Source of the DNA: Ectobius pallidus
Taxonomy: Eukaryota; Arthropoda; Insecta; Blattodea; Ectobiidae
Assembly: GCA_964059195.1 (NCBI GenBank)
Contig: CAXKWD010000011.1
Span: forward strand, 31,482,566 to 31,546,565
Direction: 5' to 3'
DNA length: 64,000 nt
Positions 1-12,798 of the stretch are shown here, piece by piece. The notes under the pieces were generated by a model that was not told the DNA's origin, ran no database searches, and worked only from the letters and a program-made list of their open reading frames with translations. A program made the position numbers and the translations under genes. Each line of letters opens with the position of its first letter. Position 1 is the stretch's first letter.

Positions 1-1233
1 TAAATTATGTGCATCTTATGTTGTTAAATTATATTATTAAAAAAAGGAACAAGATATTAAACTAATAAGACATTTGTTATGATAATTATACATAAAAATT
101 ACTAACATAAGTGAACAGAAAATATGATAAATAAATAATCCAATAAATGCATAAATAAAAGTAGTGCAGACTTACTAAGTTAGAAAAAAGCTTCATTCAC
201 TCCCTTCCTCAGCGGGTCAATCTTGCAGTATGGGTACAAGTAGTTAGTTAATATGGTATTATTATTGAGACCACGAATAAATTATGTAAATTTTTTTACG
301 TTATTGCTGGTATTTTATGGAAAAGATGCCTGCTAATACCTCAATACCATTCTGATAGCTTTAGCTTTAGAGTATTTACTATTACTCGTTAACCATTATA
401 GATATATAGGTGGTACTCAATTTATAATAAGATCCAAATATTTCACTAAACCTTACACCCTTAATCTCTTTCTGGACACAAAAATAAAATAATAAATGTC
501 GCATAGTCAAATTTGCTTCACCCTCAACATTTCACGATCGTCCCACATCATTCAGAGAGCTGAGCGCCCGGAATAATTACCACTCAATTACTCGTAAACC
601 ATTCAAGATATAAAGGTGGTACTGAATTTAAAATAAAGTTGAAATATTTCCCTAAAACTTTCTCGCTTGAAGTTTTTACGGGACACAAAAATGAAAAAAA
701 TTGTCGCATAGTCAAATTCCGTTTCACCCTCCATGAATTTTGTGTAATTGGTGATGTTTATATAATGAAATAAAAACATTTATGTCCGCATTTTTTAAGT
801 TTCTGTTTTAACCATCAGAAGGACTGTGTTGTGCAGATTATTTCTGCACAAATTTCACAGAAATAGGACCAAGGGTTAATTAAAGATTGCGAGTTTAATC
901 ATAAGATGCCAAACTATCATGACGCAGCATTGAGAAGTTGAAACGCAAACGAAGGTGCTGCCAGTGTTTCGGTGGACCGCCGCTCTCCCTATACCTACCA
1001 TTGTATTAGCGGCGAAGTCATCACACTTTCTCATTCTATTCATTATGGTAATACATTACAAATACAAGTTTGGCTAAAAAAATACGTTCTTATATTTAAA
1101 AATTATTGGATTACATATATTATGATCTTCAAAATGTATGAAATCTACATTACAATAATATGATAAAGAAACAGTTGCAAAGAAAGGGATAATTATTTTT
1201 AAAAAAGAGGAATCATTTGTAGCTTTCTTAATG
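1..1233. other. Intergenic AT-rich DNA, no gene seen
   Basis: No open frame with family resemblance. It holds an imperfect direct repeat: about 378-534 resembles about 587-736 (shared segments GGTGGTACT, GTCGCATAGTCAAATT and TTTCACCCTC), spaced by about 208 bp. This looks like a diverged tandem duplication of unknown origin. Confidence 0.6.
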
Positions 1234-1241
1234 CTATATAG

Positions 1242-1674
1242 CAGTGGTTCTCAAAGTGGGGTCCGCGATGGTGTTTAAGGGGGTCCGCAGGCGGTTTAAG
1301 AAGAAGTAGGATGTCCAGTAATTTTGAAGTGCTTAACTGTGTTCCCCACTGCTTATCTAAGTGAAACAGCATTCTCCCACCTCACGTACTTGAAATCAAA
1401 GTTGAGAAATAAACATGAAGTCGAAAGTGACTTAATATTGAAATTATCAGACACTAAACCTAACATTGCAGAACTAATTAATCAAAAGCAGCTTCACTGT
1501 TCACATTAAGGAGTAAACTCTGTTTGTTACCATTAATATTGTTATTTTGTTTATTGAATTTAATGCATTTTAATCAAAGATTTATTTAGTTTTTTATTTC
1601 AAAACCCAGACGGGGTCCGTGAAAATTTAAATTTTTTCAAGGGGTCCGCGGACAGAAAAGTTTGGGAACCACTG
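1242..1674 (+). mobile_element. Non-autonomous hAT element with transposase C-terminal remnant
   Basis: 433 bp, ending in inverted repeats CAGTGGTTCTCAAA / TTTGGGAACCACTG and flanked by a perfect 8-bp target duplication CTATATAG (1234-1241 and 1675-1682). A 61-codon frame at 1324-1509 reads FPTAYLSETAFSHLTYLKSK, then VESDLILKLSDTKPNI, which is the C-terminal dimerisation (hATC) end of hAT transposases. The rest of the transposase has been deleted. The intact target duplication shows transposition as a deleted copy. Confidence 0.92.
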
Positions 1675-1682
1675 CTATATAG

Positions 1683-4600
1683 CCATTTACTTATTGAATA
1701 TTTCTTCAGTTCCTTTCTAATAGTATTTCCATTTTTAGTTTCGGGGTTTATATAGCTCATATCTGGGTCTTTCTGTTCTTTTCTTTATGAAAAACAGCCA
1801 AATTTCACATTATCTTTTCCTTCAAAACCTATATAATCCACATGTGAGCACTTTTTTGTGTAGGGATATTCTAAATATAAGTAAAGAGACTGAGAAGTTG
1901 ATATAAAAGTAACATAAAATTGTGTCATGAAGTCGTGTGTATTCACGAAAATCGTCTGCTCAGCTATGGTTTACATGATCCAGAACAGCCTGGAAATTTG
2001 ATGGCGATCAACACTAATGTCGGGGATTGTTTCGATGATTAAGCACTATGTTTATTCACAATTAAGAAGTTGAAAATCTGTTTTTTTTTAACTAGTGTCT
2101 TTCATAAACCATAGAAACCAAAGGTAGTAATTTACTTTTTGTCGAAAGTGTCTGAAACACTGGGAATATGAGAATGAAGATATCACTTTTCTTACATATA
2201 AATGGCAGTCTGTAAACAGAAAATGGCTGTTGGGAGGCAGGAATGGCAGTGAGTTGCACATGGATCATGTGATCCAGAAACAGTGCTGTAAACTTAACGG
2301 TGATCAACCCTAATATCACTGTTCCTAACATAACTGTCACCAACCTAGCTCTCTACCTGTCACTAACACTAATATCACCATTCCTAACGTATCTGCCACT
2401 AATCTAGCTCTACATGTCACTAACAGTAACATCACTAGCAACAGTCTAGTAGCATTAGGACATATAAATAGAGCATTTGCCCAGCCTGTATGTAAATTAC
2501 CAATGAGACAAAAGTTCATCGGTAGCCAATGGGAGTGTTGATATGAAATCTAGGTCCTGCATAACCACTTGGAACACCTCATGTAGAAACCCAGATATGA
2601 GCTATAGTGGGCCCTTAGTTTTTCAACTGTTATTTTTCCAGCAGGGATTAGAGACCATTAGGTTGGTGTTAATTTGTCGCACATGCCCTTGAATCATACC
2701 TGTTTACTGTAACAAACCTAGAATTAATACAAAATGATTTTAGTTTGTTATACAAAGCACCAATCATATTGGGCTAGTGATTGTATCGGTAACAGTTGTA
2801 AAATCCAATGCCAACAATACACACTTATTGTGATTAAACCCCTATAATCTAATTAACTAAAAACAGTTACTTTTATGACAGTAATGATTACACCATATTC
2901 CATTATCAGTTTAAGGATTTTACTTCACGCAGAGTTGCAGAAAGTTGTACGGGTGATTTTCTGAAAAATGTCTGATTTTTTACATCTGCTAATTAATTGA
3001 CTTCACTATGACGTATAAAGTGAATAATTTACCTTACCCTGTGATCTATTGTAACGACTCGTTTTATAAATCCCATTTCGTTTTGAACATGGTATGTTAT
3101 TTTCAAAATAGACATTATTTTTATGCACTTATGAATTGCTCAATTTATTCAATACAGATTAATATTTCTTGTTGGAAATAACATCAGTGATTGTTTTTTA
3201 GTAATCACTGTCATGATTGATTGATATCTAAAAATTTTAAAATTTGATTGACCTACCGTGTTTGTGTCTGTATTGGCATATGATTGAAGTAATACTATTC
3301 CATAATACATTTTTTGCTCTTGCCAAAACTTTTTTAATATTCATATTCTAAAAGAAAGCAATAAATGCTTTAGGCCTATGTCTATGTATGTGTACTTTTT
3401 GTACGAGCATGTATTATGTTACATTTCATTCATTGCATGGTTGTTTGTGTTGTAATGTCACAGTGCATTAAATGTTTTATTTAAATGTCTTAATTAACAG
3501 TTTGAAGCATGTAAGGTACAATTATCAGAGAAAGTACAGCCCTAATTTTCTGCCTATATTTCTCTACCAGCCAGTTACACCATTATTCTGGGGGTTCATA
3601 ACCACTGTAAATGATTGAAACAGACAAGGGATGACAGAAGTGTTGATTTAGCCATTTTGGCCAAAAAGAATGTGATTTTTGGATTTTAGTGTCAAAATTC
3701 ACATACCCTAAGCAAACCCTAAAGTATAACTATGTAAAATTTTTTGCTCTTTGGGCACATGGAACAGATGCTACTGACTTCATTTCTAAACTTACTACAA
3801 ACTGCCAAGCAAAATCTATCTTCTCCCACAAGAACAGAGATACAGCTATGAAGTTTTTTCACGATGCATCGGTACTTTACAATGTGTATAATGAAATTAC
3901 TAATCAGATTTTCTGTATAGCCCCTAGTTTCTTAAAAAAAATATTTTGTATAATCGTACAACAGTTTTTTAACTTTTCATTTCTCGGAGTAAAATATTTT
4001 TTTAAAAACAAAAAGCATAACAATACCAACAAAAAAAAAATCTATAAGGCATCAAGGAATCTCACATAAAAATTCATGTTCATATTTTAATATCTGTAGA
4101 AGGAGATAAATTTCAATTTTGATTAAAAATCAATTACATTAGTGTACAGTAGTTAAATTCGGTTTAGGAAAGAAACAAAGTTCATAATTTGTGCACAAAA
4201 AATCACTGATCGTTTCCGTAAATGTACGTAATTATTTTTACCGGTGTTTGTTTCTATTATTATACCATTTTTCCAAGTTTTATCGCGTTATTTTGTACAT
4301 ATTCGATAATCCGATCAAATCGAAAATCGGAACCATTCTCGGTCCCAATCAGCTCAGATAACTGACGTTCCACTGAATACTAAATATGCTTGTATCGTGC
4401 ATGTTGACAATGTTAGAAAAGAATTCTCGGGATTTTAAATTCCCTAGCATACTAGGGATTTTAAATTTTACAAAAATTTAAAATACAACGGTAGAGATCT
4501 TTTACCAGCATTGGTATCATTTGGGTAGCCTATTTGCACAAAATGGACGACTTTTCGGGATCACCCGGTATAGGAGACAAAAATATCATTCCAGATTTTA

Positions 4601-4810
4601 GAGAATAACTTGAATAAGGAATTTTGAGGCAGTAGAATATGTTTACTGATCTAAATACCCAATAATTGTAATGTAATTTCAATAACGAGGACACAAATGA
4701 TCGGGATATTTTCAAGTATTAGGGTACCTGTAACAGGAAATGTTAAATTTTACGAGTATATTAATTGCCATATGTTCTGAAGCAAATTCATGGCCCAGAA
4801 GTCTGATTTG

Positions 4811-4845
<35 letters not shown>

Positions 4846-5266
4846 CATATACATACATACACACACATACATACATAAAAATTACAATTTTGATTAAAGC
4901 TTCCCACTGACGAAAGATACAATGGAATCTGATTTACCCCTCGCTGTGCGGACTAGACTACCCGCGACATTTCCGCAAAGTGAAATTCTCGTGCGTTCTA
5001 AAGGTTTTTTTCAGTTTTCGTGAAATAGGTTTGAGGGCTACTCTTATTACCATTATTAGAGACCAAAGACCTCTCTTGACCGCATATACTGCATTATAGA
5101 TGACCTTTTAAATCTGATAATACTCTACATAGAAGAGCAAACGGCAAATCGATTTTCCAAAGAAATAGTTGATTTCATGATTTACTATATGACTTTGATT
5201 GAATTTCTGGCGTTTGCGCCAGTGGTTTCTGTACATTCTGCAACTAGGTTACAATATGCTTCATGT
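1683..5266. other. Intergenic AT-rich DNA with small repeats
   Basis: No recognisable gene; the longest frame (3689-4069, 126 codons) is AT-rich and has no family signature. Contents: a roughly 59-bp imperfect tandem duplication at 2311-2427 (unit begins TAATATCAC and carries CTAGCTCT and CACTAAC), whose motif recurs weakly near 11458-11520; one TAGGCCTA octamer at 3371; and an alternating purine-pyrimidine tract at 4810-4886. Confidence 0.55.
4810..4886. repeat. (CA)n/(TA)n/(CATA)n microsatellite
   Basis: Continuous alternating CA, TA and CATA units. Simple-sequence DNA, likely polymorphic and Z-DNA prone. Confidence 0.95.
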
Positions 5267-5274
5267 CACTTATG

Positions 5275-5594
5275 CATAGGCGTAACGAGGGGGGGTTTTG
5301 GGGGTTTGAACCCCCCCCCCCCCCCCATTGACTAAAAAAAAGGAAAATTGTATAATTTTTTTAAGTCTGCCCATAAATTACTTAATGCGTAGGAAGCTTA
5401 AAACTCGTTATTTTGAGTCTTAATTTTTAAAATTTTCCGGGGAAGGACCCCCGGAAGCTTAAAACTCGTTATTTTGCATCTTAATTTTTAAAATTTTCCG
5501 GGGGAGGACCCCCGGACCCCCCTCTCCCAGGGGGGTATTCCATACCCCCCAGATGTTATAACCCCCCCATATGGTCGGCCTGGTTACGCCTATG
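5275..5594. mobile_element. hAT-like MITE with C/G-rich arms
   Basis: 320 bp, bounded by CATAGGCGTAAC / GTTACGCCTATG inverted ends and a perfect 8-bp duplication CACTTATG (5267-5274, 5595-5602). Just inside the left end it has runs of G and C (16 C) and, internally, a tandem 61-bp duplication (5393-5453 and 5454-5514, both starting GAAGCTTAAAACTCG). No coding capacity. Confidence 0.88.
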
Positions 5595-5929
5595 CACTTA
5601 TGTAAGCGTAAACTAAACACTTCGGTATAAAATGCATTTCTCACGTGCTTCTTATAGTTGCGTCGTATACATTGCTGTGAAAAGAACAATATTGCATTAT
5701 ATCTTGATGCTTGGACAGTGGTGTACATTATTTAGATAGCACTCGTTAATGAACAAAAAGAAATTACAGTATATGCGTGGCAAAGATCTTCTTTCTCTTA
5801 GTTTTACCTCTCCCGTTGTAAGGACATTTATGAGGCAAATGCCGCACGGGCCTTACAGGACCGCGATCTGCAGGGAGAGAGATTATCTCTGGATCACATA
5901 TATACATTCTTTTGACCAGACAAGGACAT

Positions 5930-6204
5930 GAAGGGCCTCCACGGATGAGTGATCAGCTCAATGCCTGGGCCATCTCTGAGACAACACGAACATATAGGAC
6001 AATACAATCCAGTCGCTCACACACACACACACACTCTGAACAAGGCTCGACCAGATTGTATCCGAGGATAACAAGGGCTTAAGGTTACCAGACATTCGTC
6101 TAGCAGTGAGGAAAAACCCCACCTAGGTAACTTGTCGAATCGAACCCGGGCCCGCTGCGTGAGAGGAGAAAATTATTCCTCTGCGCTACATCGGTGGCCC
6201 GGGC
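5930..6204 (-). mobile_element. tRNA-derived SINE
   Basis: On the minus strand it starts GGGCCACCGATGTAGCGCAG (A-box-like TAGCGCAGAGG), followed by a B box GGGTTCGATTCG, then a body with GGTGGGGTTTTTCCTCACTG and an internal TG/AC tract. The pol III boxes are spaced as in a tRNA-derived SINE head. Target duplication not identified. Confidence 0.75.
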
Positions 6205-6288
6205 AAAAAAATCCAAACAGAGAAAACACGGAATATGATTATTTTAAGCATAAAACGTTCATCTTGGCTTCATAATCATAAATACAAC

Positions 6289-6843
6289 CAGAGGCGCCAA
6301 CTTATATGGCCCATGGGGCTGAAGCCCACCCAATAATTTGCCGTAGGCCTATTTTGTTAAACTGTTTATTACCATTACTAAAATTAGTTCTCGTTGTTCA
6401 ATCGCTTGAAAGCGAAAATCAGGCTATTGTTGACATACATAATACTATCTCCTCTTGTTCTAATTATCTCACCATTGTTAGTTCATTAAACTTTTACGTC
6501 TTAATCTGTTGACGCAGTTTCCACATCCACCACCAAATTTTTATGCGTTCAGAAAAAATTTAATACCATTCCTGTTCAAAATATGCATAAGGAGAGCGCG
6601 GAAAAGTTAAATTCGGAATTTAGATTATGCTTGTGGCTAAGACCAGAGTGTGGAGTACAAGACAATAATTATTACAAAGTTTGTCATAAGAAACAATGAA
6701 ATCATTTCATGTAGGCCTACAATTCTATATTTAACCACAGTCATATCAATAATATATAAGTCTATTTCATTAACCAAGGGACGGGAGTATGAAAATGTTT
6801 AAATCTTTGAGCCCACCAATGTTTTTTCAAAAGTGCACCACTG
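6289..6843. mobile_element. Non-autonomous hAT element
   Basis: 555 bp flanked by a perfect 8-bp duplication AATACAAC (6281-6288, 6844-6851). Ends CAGAGGCGCCAACTT / AAAAGTGCACCACTG are imperfect inverted repeats of hAT type. It contains GGGGCTGAAGCCCACC on the left and TTTGAGCCCACC on the right, an extended subterminal inverted repeat. No transposase remains. Two TAGGCCTA octamers (6344, 6712) lie inside. Confidence 0.8.
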
Positions 6844-7412
6844 AATACAACTGAAGAGCTACGGCCCATATGTGTTGGACATGTTGACTACTTTGCCCTA
6901 AGCTCAGTGCTTTAATTGGAAAATATTTTATGGGGGTACTCACCATCCATAGAACGCATATCTATTGCGAATTTAATAGTGTTTGTCATTATTAACAAAT
7001 ACACTCTCGTGAATTGGACATTTAATAAGTATTTTAGGACAATATCGTTCCTGTACTGCCAGTACGACGTACCGGAGCACATATTTTTCCCGGTATGGTA
7101 GAAGGAAAATAATTTTATACCGGTGCGCAGTACCGGTGCGTACCGGCCCAACTATAAAGCACTGCCTAAGCTAATGAAGTCGAGAGATGGAGGTAAATGA
7201 CGCAGCAATCGGATGGTAGGTCCTGTCTCCTAACGGGATGTAGCGTCAAGAAAAAATTGAGTAAGAACTCCTTTTGGCTGGAATTAAAAATAGTATAACT
7301 TCCACAAAATATTAAATTTTGATACCTGACCCCCTGAAACTGGCCATATTTTAAACTTTAAGCAAGTTAAACGTTCTAGTAATACGACAAACGTTATCCT
7401 CTGGGCAAAATA

Positions 7413-8118
7413 CAGGGTGTTCGAAAATTCATATTACAAACTTCTAGGGCTAGTAGAGAGAACTTAGTAGACAATATTTCGAATAGGAACCCATGTCCGG
7501 ACCGTTTCCGTGCTACAGCCATTACAATGTGTCGGATTTGCCGGTTTTGTTTTGCAACCGGAGAGGCAGTACATAACGTCAGAAGAGCACCATATGAAAT
7601 GAGGTGTGATGTAAGGTACAGAAGTAAATAACGTTTGACTCACTACAGACGAAAGTCATTTTTTTTGTAACAATACCACAGTAACAAAAAAAAACTTTCA
7701 TTGATCACAATAACACTTGTGTCAACAGTGGAAAAAACATGTTTTTCTGTATTCTGCACTGCATGTGTCCCATACGAAACTGCTCACTACAACGGAGTCT
7801 TTGACACAAGTGTTATTGTGATCAGTGAAAGTTTTTTTGTTACTTTGGTATTGTTACCAAAAAATTTGACTTTCGTCTGTAATGAGTCAAACGTAATTTA
7901 CTTCTGTACCCTACGTCACACCTCATTTCACATGGTAGTCTTCTGACGTCATGTACTGCCTCTCCGGTTGCAAAACAACACCGGAAAATCCGACACATTG
8001 TAATGGCTGTAGCACGGAAACGGTACGTTCCCGGACATGGATTCCTATTCGAAATATTGTCTACTAAGTCTCCTCTACTAGCCCTAGAAGTTTGTAATAT
8101 AAATTTCCGAACACCCTG
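7413..8118. mobile_element. Foldback element with about 315-bp inverted arms
   Basis: 706 bp with arms beginning CAGGGTGTTCGAAAATTC and ending GAATTTTC-like/CCGAACACCCTG, flanked by TA on both sides (7411-7412, 8119-8120). Arms remain alike for roughly 315 bp each, down to ACACTTGTGTCA / TGACACAAGTGT around a loop of about 75 bp. TA flanks and long arms fit a Tc1/mariner-class MITE. The open frames at 7701-7946 and 8003-8290 are by-products of the arms. Confidence 0.88.
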
Positions 8119-10052
8119 TATAACGAACCTATTCCCAATGCTAGATTTTCATACAGTTATTGAAATTTATATAAAAAATAATAACATTCCAAAAGTAGTC
8201 CTTGCATTCTGTTTATTTTCATCCCTTTATGTACAGTACAGTAATATCACAATACAGGACACGTCAGTTAGTAATAGAAAGAAAATATAAATATAAAAAA
8301 TGCTGGACATGTTAGTAATACAAATACAATACAAGGCAAAATAAGACTTCTGTTTCTATAATTTTTATTTTGAATACTTACAGGGCTGCACTACTTCTTC
8401 GACAGTGTGAAAATGTATACATGTATTTTTCGAAAATATCTTGAGTGTCTTTTTGAACTTCACTGGGGGTGTTGCATATTTAATTTCTGGTGTTATGTAA
8501 CATATTCTGATATTAGGACCCTGCAGAGTTTGTTTTTGGTACCAAATTTTGTCCTATGCGACTTCACGTGGAAGTTTCCTGATGCAGTGGGAATGTGTTT
8601 TGTTTTATGTCAGCAATAGATCCGTTAGTAGCTTACGTACTAATAAGTAATAACGTAAAGGAGTCATAAAGGAGAATACTGCATTTTACAAATTAAAACT
8701 AGAAAAGAAAGAAGGGTGACAGGACAGAAAGACGAAAAATGCCCTTAAAAAGTGAAGTTACGTCGCTCTGCCATAGGCACATTTATTATATCTGTATGAT
8801 TTAAATATGCATTATCCATTTTGTATAGCGATGGCATGCTTTTACGAAAATTTCCGTGAACATGCTAGCCCACGCCGTACAATGCTTACGTTGTCAAAAA
8901 TTAAAGTGGTAGGGAATGTAAACATTGGGGACTAGAATGCGCTGGGCACATGTGGGAATTACGTGTTTTGATCCTGTGGTAGAGGTGAATGTACTCCCCC
9001 ACTCAACTATTTTTGGCTCCCCCTTCACCCTTCGTGCTGCACTCCCATGAGCTGGAAAAATCAATACCAGGAACAGAGGGGATGCACAACATGAGAGCGA
9101 GTGAAAGATGTACTGGAAGGTTAGAGATGTGGGAAGTAAACTGACAATGAAAAGGGTTGATCGTGTATTGTCTGTCATGCCAGAAAATAATTTGTGTTAA
9201 AATTTAACATATTTACACGATAAAGGTGAATTTACTTCTAAAAGAAAATTTAATATGAAACCGGCAACTGCATCACATCGCTGACAAAAAAAAAAATGCA
9301 GTCCTAAATCCGGAAGATTCCTTATTTGGTTATGCAACTTCAAAATGTTTAGTTGGAACCAATTTGGTTTTGTGCGACATTGCCGATCTTTGGTGTCAAC
9401 GTGGAATTAGGCTGTGTGAATATAGGCCTACTTGTCACAAAAGTGATCGGATGAACAATTCGTTTGTAACTGCCGCATTCGTTTATTCAAGTAACCAAGC
9501 ATGGGAAATCCTTTTGGATTTCCTGTCTATGCTAATTTGAAGTTTTCCTGAGGAAATACCGGACCACGTGATTCAGTTCTTTTCCACATGGATAGTCTTG
9601 AGTGATACATAGCCTAGTGATAATCGTCGTTTCAGACCTACAAACGATATCTACTTCTGCTGGATTAATCAGTCTCTTCCAGATGGAACTTTGATGTCGG
9701 GGGCCTTCTTATGTAACCTTTGCAGTAACTCATATTTTGATTTATCCGTAGTGACGTAAAATGACACGGTTAAAACAGTGAAAAAATCCTTATAGCATTT
9801 ATTACGTACTTTTTAGATCAAATACGCGTGTTAGGTTTGATCTAACATGCGTTTTGTTCTTTTATATATACATTAAATAAATAAAATTCAAACATATGGG
9901 TTAAACTCAAAGTAAACATGTATGTAACATGTTTAACATTATTTTGTCAAATAAAATACAGTAAAAATACCGGTATATAATATTAATAATAAATGGCCTT
10001 TCAAAAATTAAAATTATTTTACGGCACTGAAAATATTTAATTTTTAAAAATA

Positions 10053-10083
<31 letters not shown>

Positions 10084-11744
10084 TTGTTTTATTATTGGTA
10101 ATATTTTATTATTATTATTATTGTGTATTTATAACATTTGAAAGTAAAAAAGAATCAGAGAATCAAGACCTTAAGCGTAAACTTATCAGTACCTTTCATT
10201 CACAGGATGAAATAGTTATAACATCATTACCAATAAAATGTCAGTTTAGGCTATGCTGTATTGACTGAATTGCTAATTGTATAGAACAACAGGCAATGGA
10301 TGTGTGTCTCGCCATCACACACATGTTAGGTTCAAATAATAAACCACATGTTGTAGAAGGCATTGCTAGCAAAACAATTCTCTCTTGCAAATATAAGCGA
10401 GTGATTAAACAATATACGCAACTGTTAGGACCATTCTAACAATGTGAATGATCGCAGGTTAAATACAATTTTATGAAACTTTATTGTCGTTAGGCCAAAT
10501 ATGGCCAAATAATCTCACAGCTATGTGGATATAGCCCTTCAGGGCTGCATCAGCTTATATATTCCCTTGGCTTTCTAGATGAGTTGACATCCATTGGCAC
10601 CATTTTGCTTTAAGGGCATACTGGTAATTTTTTAGGGCCTCGGACACAAAGGTTTAACAACACTGGATAGTATATTTAATTTTTTTCCCTGTTAGGGATA
10701 AAGATGGTTATTGCTAATAATACATTTATTTGAATCTGTTAAGTGTGATATCATTACTTAAATAATTTAACAAATTTTCTGTTAAATATAAAGTTACATT
10801 GGTTAAGTCCGGTGGAGTTTTTTTGGTCATATAACCTTGCTAAATGCCTTCTTTAGGAGGGGAAGTAGAGCCATTGGTTTGCGGAAAGTTTGAATAGGAC
10901 TCAGATTACTCCTGAATCCTGAATGTCTTATTTGCACAATACCATCATATAGAGCAGTTGTCCAGCTTTGATTTCTGGTTTAATATAGATTTTATGTATG
11001 AGGTGTATGAACTAAACTCCTGGTTGTTCACTAGGTTAATCTTTTTAAAATTTGTATAATGGTTGCATTAGAAAAATGATTGGTTAAGTCCCGATGAAGA
11101 GAGACCCTTACTTTAAAACGAGATTCTCTTCATAAGACACCTAAAATCACACATATATTGCATTGTCTTGAACTGTGAAGAGGAGATGTGTTGACAAATG
11201 ATTTAATACAACCCCCCCTCCAAACAATACACTTTTGTTTTATATCACAATCTGGCTGAAAGGGATAAAATTTTAGCAATATTTACGTTATAGAACCAAA
11301 AAGAAACTTGTGACTGGACGTAAGCTATGTGACTTCACAAAGCGAGAATGCTAGGTAAGGAGCAACCAACAGTAGAAGTCACATGGGAGATAATGCACAA
11401 TACGAAACGCAATAAATTAATTATGCCTTTACTAAACTAATATCTCTGTTCTTAAAATAATTTCCACTAACCTAGCTCTATGTGCCACTAAAAATAAACT
11501 AGAATATAGCTGCCACTGCTTACCTTAATGCCATTGTACTGATAAGCAAGGTGCAAGAAACATAGTTGGTCGTACTGCTTCGGTGGAAAACAAAAAGCTT
11601 TGCAAACTCTGTGCAAATCTATATACTGTGAGATTTGGACCATGCCAGGCGATTTTTCCAGTAATCATTTGATACGATAGTACTTCTAATGTGCATTATA
11701 GCACAGAATCATAAATATATCATAATTTTGTAGCTTATGTGACC
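8119..11744. other. Intergenic AT-rich DNA, no gene seen
   Basis: No family-like frame. It contains an (ATT)n tract at 10053-10084, one TAGGCCTA octamer (9423) and one TACCGGTA (9968). The 8894-9178 minus frame has no recognisable domain. Confidence 0.5.
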
Positions 11745-11880
11745 GTATTGGCAAAGCAATCAGCTATGGACTAAATGGACCATGTTTGATTCTGGTTAGC
11801 TGCAAGGATTTTTCTCCTCCTGTCATGTTCAGTACCAACTAGCGTTGACTCATTCCTATATTGAAATGAGAACCTCGGGA
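11745..11880 (+). mobile_element. Degenerate tRNA-derived SINE fragment
   Basis: AATCAGCTATGGACTAAATG, then a decayed B box (TGTTTGATTCTGG) and AAGGATTTTTCTCCTCC. The order and wording match the better copy at 58186-58440 (GGTCAGCATCGCTGGCTACG ... CGGATTTTTCTGAGG), so it is probably the same family. Confidence 0.45.
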
Positions 11881-12165
11881 AATTCCCTTGGAGAAGACAG
11901 CAAATGCAGATTGCTGGCCACACCGTCTTCATCATTTACATACCAAGTGGTTAAGTTTTCCAGGAGTCCAATCAACTGAAACCTCAAGTACAGTGGAAAT
12001 GGGGGTACCTTACGTTCACTTCATGATGTTTAACTCTTTACTTAGTCCTCAAATTTTCTCTCCAGTCACGTTTCAGAATTTTCTATCTTCTTCCATGTTC
12101 ATGTTTGAAACCCAAAGATATTTGAAAGATTCTGCTCAAGTTTTTCTGTAACCAGTTGTAAAGCA

Positions 12166-12514
12166 CAGTAGAGTCCCTCTATTCCAAACTAATTGGGGCC
12201 GAACACTGTTCGGTTTAGCGGGAATTTGGAATAGGCGGATTTCGACTCGGAGGAGGTGAACGCTCAAACTGAACTTATATCATACACAGACGCGGCAAAT
12301 GCTCTTGACCTCTCCTTACGCTACGTCGAACAACATGCTTCATCATCACCAAATTATATGTTCATGCGGCGATGGCGGAACATTGCATCTTCAAGTTGAT
12401 TCAGTGCTCTTCGTCAGAAAAAAAATAACTGACTTTACTTCTTATGTGTGTAAATTAGTTATTTTTTATGTTTAACACTGATTTAAAATGATTCGGAATA
12501 GCGGGACTCGACTG
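12166..12514. mobile_element. Tigger/pogo-type MITE
   Basis: 349 bp with inverted ends CAGTAGAGTCCCTCTATTCC / GGAATAGCGGGACTCGACTG and subterminal CCAAACTAATTGGGG, typical of pogo/Tigger elements. No coding sequence. It lies just upstream of the first recognised ST7 exon. Confidence 0.8.
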
Positions 12515-12715
12515 AATATATATGAAGCTTTTTATCAGTAATGGCTGTAGATCACAATGCTATGGTTCATGTTCTTATAACACAGTTGTATTTTCATTTG
12601 TATTGTTGATTTACCTTTTCTTAGATTGCTGTATGTGACGCTGTTTTTATACTTTCTGTGTATTATGGAAGCTTTTGAAAGTAGAATTTACATGCCCTGT
12701 TTCCTTCTATTTCAG

Positions 12716-12798
12716 CGACCATGTTCCTGAGTACACTTACTCCAAAATTTTATGTGGCTCTCACAGGAACTTCTTCCCTCATATCAGGCCTCATACTG
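12716..12798 (+). CDS. ST7: ST7 exon A (first recognised exon)
   Basis: Acceptor CTATTTCAG, then CGACC and ATG at 12721; donor CTG|GTAAGT. It encodes 26 residues from the Met ([16 protein letters not shown]...), matching the vertebrate ST7 block that follows about 60 N-terminal residues. The two bases CG before ACC imply that an upstream coding exon supplies one base of a codon. The Met could also act as an internal start. The first membrane segment spans this exon and the next. Confidence 0.93.

Noticed and set aside
3689..4069. 126-codon open frame
   Set aside because: Lys/Asn/Phe-rich translation of AT-rich DNA with poly-A; no family signature.
10440..10680. Possible coding or RNA signal around AGCCCTTCAGGGCT
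   Set aside because: Only a short hairpin within AT-rich DNA; no other support.
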